From CAYONZ01 sp964405465 (GTDB taxonomy: Bacteria; Bdellovibrionota; Bdellovibrionia; Bdellovibrionales; JAMPXM01): 64,000 nt of DNA. The stretch spans positions 1-64,000 of the forward strand of contig CAYONZ010000002.1 of NCBI GenBank assembly GCA_964405465.1. Direction: 5' to 3'. The notes beneath the pieces were generated by a model. It saw nothing but the letters and a program-made list of their open reading frames with translations. It did no database searches and was not told the origin of the DNA. Of this stretch, positions 58,329-64,000 are shown piece after piece (position 1 is the first letter of the stretch; every line of letters begins with the position of its first letter). Position numbers and translations under genes: made by a program.

Positions 58329-60590
58329 ATGGCTAAAATTGAGACAACGCCAGAAATGGTGAAACAGGTCTACAAAAAATCTGCTGAGCGAATTGAAGTT
58401 GTGCGTAAGCGCTTAAATCGTTCACTGACTTTGGGTGAAAAAATTGTATTCGGTCACTTGGATGATCCGCAAAATCAAGAACTCGAGCGAGGTAAAAGTT
58501 TTCTTTTGCTTCGTCCTGACCGCGTGGCTATGCAAGATGCCACTGCACAGATGGCGATTTTGCAATTCATGTTGGCAAATAAAGATGAGGCGGCAGTGCC
58601 GTCAACGGTTCACTGCGATCACTTGATTCAGGCCTACAAAGGTAAAGCCACTGACATGGCTTCTGCAAACAAAACGAACGAAGAAGTTTATAATTTTTTG
58701 GCGACAGCTTCATCACGTTACAATATTGGTTTTTGGAAACCAGGCGCCGGGATTATTCATCAAGTGATTCTTGAAAACTATGCTTTCCCAGGTGGATTGA
58801 TGATTGGTACTGATTCACATACGCCAAATGCTGGTGGTCTCGGTATGTGTGCTGTGGGTGTTGGTGGTTCTGATGCTTCTGATGTCATGGTGGGGCTGCC
58901 ATGGGAAGTAAAGAATCCGAAGTTGATCGGTGTTCATTTGAAGGGAAAAATGAACGGTTGGACTTCAGCTAAAGATGTAATTTTGAAACTCTGTGGAATG
59001 CTGACTGTAAAAGGTGGAACAGATAAAATTGTTGAGTACTTTGGTGAGGGAACTGCCTCCATCAGTTGTACTGGAAAAGCAACGATCACTAATATGGGTG
59101 CAGAGTTGGGCGCAACTTGTTCTGTGTTTCCATACGACGATCGAATGGGTGCCTACTTGAGGTCGACAGCTCGTGCTGAGCTTGCGACGCTTGCTGATCA
59201 ACATAAAGAGTTGCTCACTGCTGATGCGGACGTGATTGCAAATCCGAAAAAATATTTCGACGAAGTTTACGAAATTGATTTGAGTTCACTTGAACCGCAT
59301 CTTGTAGGACCACACACTCCAGATTTGGCTCGTCCGATTTCGGCAATCGCAAAAGAGGCCAAAGAAAAAGGTTGGCCAACAAAATTGTCTTCTGCTTTGA
59401 TTGGTTCATGCACCAACTCTTCGTACGAAGACATTGGCCGAGCCGCATTTGTCGCACAACAGGCTCTTGATGCTGGTGTGAAAATGTCGCAACCATTTTT
59501 GGTGAGTCCGGGTTCTACTCAAGTTCAACACACGATTGAGCGTGACGGGCAGATGGCTGTTTTGAATTCTGCTGGTGCGACAGTTCTTGCAAATGCCTGC
59601 GGTCCTTGTATTGGGCAATGGAAACGTGATGATATCAAGTCGGGTGATAAAAACACGATTGTGACTTCGTTCAATCGTAACTTCCGTGGCCGTAACGATG
59701 CGAACTCTGAAACGTTGGCCTTCATCGGTAGCCCAGAGATGGTGATGGCACTTGGTTTGGCTGGACGGTTAGACTTCAATCCGATAACCGACGAACTGGA
59801 AACTCCTAAAGGAAAGATCAAGTTAAAAGCGCCTGTGGCTCCAGATCTTCCGGCAAAAGGCTTTATGCCAGATGTTGAGGGATATCAAAAACCTCAAGGT
59901 AAAGATGTGAAGGTCGCCGTGAGCCCGACATCGAATCGCTTGCAGTTGCTTGAGCCATTCAAAAAGTGGGATGGTCAGGACTATGTTGGTCAACTTGTTT
60001 TGGCGAAAGCAAAAGGCAAGTGCACGACCGATCATATTAGCCCAGGTGGAAATTGGTTAAACTACCGTGGTCACCTCGACAATATTTCAGACAATATGTT
60101 GTTGGGAGCTGATAACGCATTCACTGGAGAGATCGGTAAAGGTAAGAATCAGTTGAACGGCGAAAAGGGTTTGGAGTTTGCGAAGATTGCTCGTGAGTAC
60201 AAAAAAGCTCACAAAGGTTGGGTGATCATTGGTGATGAGAACTATGGTGAAGGTTCTTCTCGTGAACATGCAGCGATGTGCCCACGGCATCTCGGAGCTT
60301 CTGCTGTTATCACACGTAGCTTTGCGCGAATTCACGAAACGAATTTGAAAAAACAAGGAGTTTTGGCTCTGACTTTTGCAGATGCGAAAGACTATGACAA
60401 AATTCAAGAAGACGACAAAGTCAGTTTGATTGATTTGGCAAATCTTGCTCCTGGTAAGAATGTGACTATGAGGGTTGAACACAAAGATGGTTCAAAAGAA
60501 GAAATCACATTGAAACATTCATACAATAACGAACAGTTGAAATGGTTCCGAGCAGGCTCGGCTCTCAACTTGATTCGAGGTGGTCACTGA
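58329..60590 (+). CDS. acn: Aconitate hydratase
   Basis: This 753-aa enzyme isomerises citrate to isocitrate in the TCA cycle. The [4Fe-4S] ligands are Cys361 (GSCTNSSYEDI), Cys424 and Cys427 (NACGPCIGQW). The swivel domain has GDENYGEGSSREHAA and TRSFARIHETNLKKQG. Length and N terminus (LGEKIVFGHLDDP) match the mitochondrial-type aconitases. The start has AGAAAGAAGG upstream. A strong terminator follows (60688-60720). Together with KorAB it points to an operating TCA cycle. Confidence 0.97.
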   Translation: MAKIETTPEMVKQVYKKSAERIEVVRKRLNRSLTLGEKIVFGHLDDPQNQELERGKSFLLLRPDRVAMQDATAQMAILQFMLANKDEAAVPSTVHCDHLIQAYKGKATDMASANKTNEEVYNFLATASSRYNIGFWKPGAGIIHQVILENYAFPGGLMIGTDSHTPNAGGLGMCAVGVGGSDASDVMVGLPWEVKNPKLIGVHLKGKMNGWTSAKDVILKLCGMLTVKGGTDKIVEYFGEGTASISCTGKATITNMGAELGATCSVFPYDDRMGAYLRSTARAELATLADQHKELLTADADVIANPKKYFDEVYEIDLSSLEPHLVGPHTPDLARPISAIAKEAKEKGWPTKLSSALIGSCTNSSYEDIGRAAFVAQQALDAGVKMSQPFLVSPGSTQVQHTIERDGQMAVLNSAGATVLANACGPCIGQWKRDDIKSGDKNTIVTSFNRNFRGRNDANSETLAFIGSPEMVMALGLAGRLDFNPITDELETPKGKIKLKAPVAPDLPAKGFMPDVEGYQKPQGKDVKVAVSPTSNRLQLLEPFKKWDGQDYVGQLVLAKAKGKCTTDHISPGGNWLNYRGHLDNISDNMLLGADNAFTGEIGKGKNQLNGEKGLEFAKIAREYKKAHKGWVIIGDENYGEGSSREHAAMCPRHLGASAVITRSFARIHETNLKKQGVLALTFADAKDYDKIQEDDKVSLIDLANLAPGKNVTMRVEHKDGSKEEITLKHSYNNEQLKWFRAGSALNLIRGGH

Positions 60591-60687
60591 TTGGTGTTCA
60601 CTGAAGCCTGCGGCTGAAGGATTCTTTTTTCTAACAGATGTTTCAGCCCGGGTTCATATTTTGAATGGATGTACATAGCGTGCACAA

Positions 60688-60720
60688 AAGGCGATCTGCT
60701 TGGATCGCCTTCTTTTTTTT
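60688..60720 (+). terminator. Rho-independent terminator of aconitase gene
   Basis: AAGGCGATC-TGCTTG-GATCGCCTT is a 9-bp perfect stem followed by TCTTTTTTTT, about 100 bp after the aconitase stop. Confidence 0.95.
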
Positions 60721-60729
60721 AGGTTCTTA

Positions 60730-60886
60730 GGGCGTGTCCTCAATTGGCTAGACTACTACGCAAAAGCAATAGAAATGATTTGAGCGTTGCTCGTCGTCGA
60801 AATAGCACCACTATTTCTCCTCCTCGTGCCTTCAACTCATTTCTATTGCTTCCGCTCGCGACGTCCGACCAATTGAGGACACGCCC
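60730..60886. mobile_element. 157-bp palindromic MITE-like element
   Basis: The ends are an 18-bp perfect terminal inverted repeat (GGGCGTGTCCTCAATTGG and its complement). A second inner inverted block, AAGCAATAGAAATGA, occurs on both arms. The element is flanked on each side by TA (60728-60729 and 60887-60888), compatible with insertion at a TA target. It has no coding capacity. It lies between the aconitase terminator and the stop of the next gene, which begins 3 bp beyond it. It is probably mobilised in trans; the mobilising transposase family is not determined. Confidence 0.8.
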
Positions 60887-60889
60887 TAT

Positions 60890-61921
60890 TCAATAGTCGC
60901 CGTCAAGATGCACAACTCGTCCACTATTGCGTTTGGCAATCAACATATCAAGACGTTGATGGAGAAGAACATTTCCTGGATCATGCCTGAGAATTTCGTT
61001 GAGGCGCAGGATTTCTGCAAATAACTCCCTATCTTCTTTGTCACGAAACTCCCTGGCTCCCATAGGGACTCCTACGTAGTGCCTATTAGCATCAAAGGGA
61101 ATCTCAGGTGTAAATCCAAAGGGGAGCCGATTGATTTTTTTTGCGATAAGTAGTGATCGATCGAGTTCGAAAGAAATTGCATTTGCATAATTTTTCTTGA
61201 TGAAATCGACGATCGCGTTGACATAAGTCGGGGACAAGTTGGGAGTGCGGGCATCGTCCATTAAAATGCGAGCCTCTCCTCCGACTTCTAAGACACGAAA
61301 GGCCTCAGACAAAAACTTCAACCTCTCAGCGATGTGAAGGTTATTCATGAGTAAATGGCTTAAGACAAATGCTTGAGATGCAGATTTTACGGGCATGCGG
61401 AGCGCATCTCCTTTGATGAGATAAGCTCCATACCTAGCTTGGTAGGTCTGCATTTTTTTAACTTCTGGATCATCCGTAATCTCGTTGAGACTTTCGGAGT
61501 GATACCAGAGATCAAGTCCTTTGGCGCGAATTCTCCTTTGCAAAAGGGTCGGAAGAAGTTCGCTGACGCCTTCGCCGACAGAAAGCACCTCGCCTCGTGA
61601 AGAGTACATCCTCTCCAAGACTTCAGGGGTTAAAGAGAGATTAGACTCAATCACCGAATATTCTTTTCCGGTGACCTTGACCTGTTCGACTAAAACATTG
61701 GCCCCGGTCATTTTGAGCATGATCGCCGGCTGTCGAGAGTCCCTTAAGAACACTCGATTGGCAGAGTGGCTATTCGGAGATCCTGGATTTGCGTCAGGGA
61801 TTGAATTTGATTCAACGATATCCCAGCACAACTTTGGACTTCCAAAAGCCGGAGCATGACTCAAGAGATGAATTAAAATGAGTCCAACGATGGGTTTTGC
61901 CATAGGCATTTTTTGCATCAT
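60890..61921 (-). CDS. Exported methyltransferase-like protein
   Basis: This 343-aa protein has an N-terminal signal-like stretch (about residues 9-27, VGLILIHLLSHAPAFGS). The following domain has the order of a class I SAM methyltransferase: GEVLSVGEGVSELLPTLL (motif I with the acidic residue Glu), KGLDLWYHS, GDALRMPVKSASQAFVLSHL (motif II and III) and LSEAFRVLEVGGEARILMDD. A signal peptide on such a fold is unexpected, since SAM is cytoplasmic. It might be anchored, non-catalytic, or mis-targeted by my prediction. The first 60 residues after the signal are Ser/Asn-rich. No partner is nearby. Confidence 0.72.
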   Translation of the reverse strand: MMQKMPMAKPIVGLILIHLLSHAPAFGSPKLCWDIVESNSIPDANPGSPNSHSANRVFLRDSRQPAIMLKMTGANVLVEQVKVTGKEYSVIESNLSLTPEVLERMYSSRGEVLSVGEGVSELLPTLLQRRIRAKGLDLWYHSESLNEITDDPEVKKMQTYQARYGAYLIKGDALRMPVKSASQAFVLSHLLMNNLHIAERLKFLSEAFRVLEVGGEARILMDDARTPNLSPTYVNAIVDFIKKNYANAISFELDRSLLIAKKINRLPFGFTPEIPFDANRHYVGVPMGAREFRDKEDRELFAEILRLNEILRHDPGNVLLHQRLDMLIAKRNSGRVVHLDGDY

Positions 61922-62305
61922 GTATGAAAGTCATCCAAGTTCTATACCAGGGTCATTTTAGGGGTTGATCGGCCAGGCAAAGATAAGATCGTATTTGGGT
62001 GAGCTGATAGGCATTGTACCTGAGTTGCCGTGCCTTGGCTCCTATGTAAATGCCTAGAGTTTTGTCAGGAGCATGCCATTTTGCGGCTCTGGTGATTTGT
62101 TAGAGATGGGGGATTCATAAGTGAGCCTCTGGTTCATCCTCCGCCCAAACCCTGGAGCCATCTTCTTTGGCTCAGCCTTGGAAAAAGACTGAAGAGCATT
62201 TCATGTGGAGTAAACTTTATTGGTATTTGTGTGTATTTGCGAGTGGGTTTGCTGTATGAGTGGGAATCGTCATGTGGATAGGATCGAAATCGAAGGGATG
62301 TATCT
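61922..62305. other. Intergenic region between divergent genes
   Basis: No supported gene. A small hairpin (GAGCCA-N7-GGCTC region at about 62153-62172) is the only structure I can point to. Promoters of both flanking genes should lie here. Confidence 0.4.
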
Positions 62306-63316
62306 GTGAATAAGACAAAGTTAAATGAAATTTTTCTTAGTTTGAAATGGGGGCTCGTCTCTCTGGTCGGAATGACTTCTGTCATTTCATTTGTGGTGCA
62401 AGGTCACGCCGGAGTGGCGAGTTTTAATGAAGTGCGGTCTGTGGTGTTTAACCCAGCTCCGACGCCGCCTAATGAGCGAGCCCTACGTGAGCTGCAAGTC
62501 TACCAATCAGGTCAATTGCCGCAGTACCCGGTGACGGGTGCTACATTTTTTTGGCACGGCATAGATGTTTTATTTTCTTCAGCCATGCGAACACTGACGG
62601 ACACGGTTGACTACTATCCGAGGTTAGACAAGGTCGTGCATCCGAATGGAATTTGTTTTGGCGGCACATGGAATATTGATCAGGGAACTGTCTATACTGG
62701 GGCGTTCCGAACGGGAACACAGTTTTTGTTTATTGGTCGCGCCTCTGCCGCGCTAAGTGAAACGCGTCGAGGGTCACCGCGTGCATTTGGTTTTGCTGGA
62801 AAGGTATTTCCAACTCTTGATCCCAATACTCCTGTGAACACGGCAAGTTTTTTTACGGTCGATATGCTGGCCGGTCGCAATGCCGATCATTTTACAGACG
62901 TGAGCTTGACCAATGAACCCGAGACTGGATTTCGTTGGGATATCTTGAATCTTGCATTTCAAACTTTTGTTGCCTTTTCCAAGGCTGATGCCAATCCAGG
63001 ATTTAGACCATTGAATGTTTTGGCAGAAGCGGGTGAGTTGACATCGACAGCTCCTCGAATTCCACACTGGATGAAGTTAAGTCCATCTGCCGGAACACCA
63101 AAGATTGAGGAGCTGGATTTTAGAAATGAGCTGAATATTGCGCAACACTATCCGAATGGTCTTCGCTACGATATTTCAGTTTCAGACGTGAGTCCCGATA
63201 AAAATTCTGGCCATTGGAGAAGAATTGGTTTTATTGATCTCCGTGAAAGTGTGGTCTCTTATGGTTGCGATCGCCAATTGCATTTTCATCACCCGCGATT
63301 GGCGACCGGTCATTGA
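62306..63316 (+). CDS. Conserved exported protein (336 aa), function unknown
   Basis: A signal peptide (about residues 12-36, ending GHAG) precedes a mature chain with strongly patterned motifs: HPNGICFGGTWNID, TGAFRTGTQFLFIGRASAA, SFFTVDMLAGRNADHF and, at the end, CDRQLHFHHPRLATG. These look like a conserved enzyme or binding domain with His-rich C terminus; I have seen similar exported proteins in myxobacteria-like genomes but cannot name a family. A heme or metal site is possible from the His and Cys residues, but that is a guess. GTG start with AAGGG about nine bases upstream. A terminator follows at 63352-63378. Confidence 0.72.
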   Translation: MNKTKLNEIFLSLKWGLVSLVGMTSVISFVVQGHAGVASFNEVRSVVFNPAPTPPNERALRELQVYQSGQLPQYPVTGATFFWHGIDVLFSSAMRTLTDTVDYYPRLDKVVHPNGICFGGTWNIDQGTVYTGAFRTGTQFLFIGRASAALSETRRGSPRAFGFAGKVFPTLDPNTPVNTASFFTVDMLAGRNADHFTDVSLTNEPETGFRWDILNLAFQTFVAFSKADANPGFRPLNVLAEAGELTSTAPRIPHWMKLSPSAGTPKIEELDFRNELNIAQHYPNGLRYDISVSDVSPDKNSGHWRRIGFIDLRESVVSYGCDRQLHFHHPRLATGH

Positions 63317-63351
63317 GACGGGCTCTGATAGTGCAGAATTAGATGTGTTGG

Positions 63352-63378
63352 AAAATGGCCGAAATCATCGGCCATTTT
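63352..63378 (+). terminator. Rho-independent terminator
   Basis: AAAATGGCCGA-AATCA-TCGGCCATTTT is an 11-bp perfect stem with A-run before and T-run within, after the preceding exported protein. It can act on both strands and faces the convergent gene at the right edge. Confidence 0.85.
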
Positions 63379-63460
63379 CATTTAGAGAGTCGAAAATTTC
63401 GGCCTTTTTTTTGTCACCGATGGCATCAGCTTGGCTTTTGATCATGTCTAAAAAGTAAGG

Positions 63461-64000
63461 TTAATCATCCTCATTTGTACGTAAATCGCCATTTGCTTCA
63501 AGGTGATCATAGACACGACTTGCTTCAGGATCGTTGGGCTTCAAATAATTCAAAATAAGCGACGCTGCTCCCTCGAGTACCGAAGTGTTTTTATTGTTTC
63601 GAAGGACTTCACGTAGAAAGCTTTCGGCATTCTGATTGAGTATTCTTGGGTCAGGTTTGTCTAGGGGCTCAAGCTGATAGACAATGTCTTCAGCTAAGCT
63701 TGTTCGAGACCAAGCCATGAGCAATGGCCACCGGCGATTCAACTGTTCGGGCTTACTGAAGACATGGTGGATGAGCCATTGAAAGTTTTGTTGCTTGAAG
63801 GCTGGCGATCTTTTCAGGAGATCAACCTGGTGCAAAAGGAAATCGAGAGATCTTGGTGGAATCTCATACATGTATTGAATTTGAGCGAGCATCTCCAGTT
63901 TGGTTTTATCGTCAAACAAATTCCATGAGGCGTAGGCCTGCTTTTCAAGTGGGTCATAGTGGGAAAGCCAAATTTTCCATGCACGAATTTTCTTGTTGGG
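63461..64000 (-). CDS. Partial gene running off the right edge
   Basis: The frame is open from its stop at 63461 to the edge of the window with no stop in between, so the N terminus lies outside. At least 179 codons are visible. The visible part is helical and rich in Leu, Asn, Arg and Trp (RAWKIWLSHYDPLEKQAYAS near the edge, FLLHQVDLLKRSPAF, ENGDLRTNEDD-like acidic end). No family recognised. A TTG at 63919 could open a shorter frame, but the continuing protein-like sequence upstream argues for a longer gene. Confidence 0.7.
   Translation of the reverse strand, partial: PNKKIRAWKIWLSHYDPLEKQAYASWNLFDDKTKLEMLAQIQYMYEIPPRSLDFLLHQVDLLKRSPAFKQQNFQWLIHHVFSKPEQLNRRWPLLMAWSRTSLAEDIVYQLEPLDKPDPRILNQNAESFLREVLRNNKNTSVLEGAASLILNYLKPNDPEASRVYDHLEANGDLRTNEDD

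Overview
The window reads as chromosomal DNA of a Gram-negative, double-membrane bacterium of the deltaproteobacterial grade, most likely Bdellovibrionota/Oligoflexia-like. This placement is inference from gene content: many exported or lipid-anchored proteins of unknown function, an exported subtilase and a paired M16 peptidase, orphan PAS/HisKA kinases, a gamma-alpha fused 2-oxoacid:ferredoxin oxidoreductase, a monothiol glutaredoxin with BolA, and a bacterial topoisomerase VI. By eye the GC content is in the mid-40s percent. Genes are dense, most starts have GGAG/AGGAG ribosome binding sites, and there is no prophage, transposase or CRISPR array. Four runs of exactly 100 N mark assembly gaps. 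Three of them sit inside tandem repeats.

Layout. 1-7.2 kb: an exported unknown protein, then a heavy-metal RND efflux operon (small HGE protein, CzcA/CusA-type pump, small HEGHD protein, TolC-like channel) with no recognisable adaptor subunit and a candidate cysteine-rich small ORF in front of the channel gene. 7.2-10.6 kb: BI-1 family protein, small membrane protein plus XRE regulator divergent from signal peptidase I, a CDF-like transporter, a 2H phosphoesterase. 10.6-15.7 kb: an accessory-looking stretch with a HigB/HigA-like toxin-antitoxin pair, an M16 active/inactive peptidase pair, a small unknown gene, direct repeats and tRNA-Arg(TCT). 15.8-26.8 kb: sensor kinase, unknown exported proteins, YceI, metallo-beta-lactamase-fold hydrolase, FolE, a VWA lipoprotein with a (PTPA)n linker, and a subtilase lipoprotein. 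26.9-35 kb: KorAB, XRE regulator, phospholipid genes (PlsC and a CdsA-like protein) behind an NtrC-type regulator, SerA.

35.1-39.3 kb holds the most unusual locus. It is a bufferin-type MNIO/RiPP operon: an exported four-cysteine precursor, a DUF692 oxidase and a DUF2063 partner, followed by a DUF4430 protein and divergent from an exported MsrB. The DUF692 gene is interrupted, in frame and next to its C-terminal metal-site motif, by a GC-rich 78-bp minisatellite unlike the rest of the window. 39.5-51.9 kb: exported unknowns, TetR, an FAD-linked dehydrogenase, a four-gene phosphorelay (two receivers, sensor kinase, HPt), a thioesterase-like protein, GrxD/BolA, HNH nuclease, FKBP. 52.1-64 kb: topoisomerase VI subunits B and A, a second orphan kinase, LysR, aconitase, a 157-bp palindromic MITE-like element, an exported methyltransferase-like protein, a conserved exported protein, and a gene running off the right edge.

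Themes. Metal and oxidative handling recurs: RND pump, bufferin-like precursor, exported MsrB, GrxD/BolA, CDF. Aconitase and KorAB are TCA-cycle enzymes. Short in-frame tandem repeats that alter extracytoplasmic or loop regions also recur: (PTPA)n, GGMK and the 26-codon repeat.
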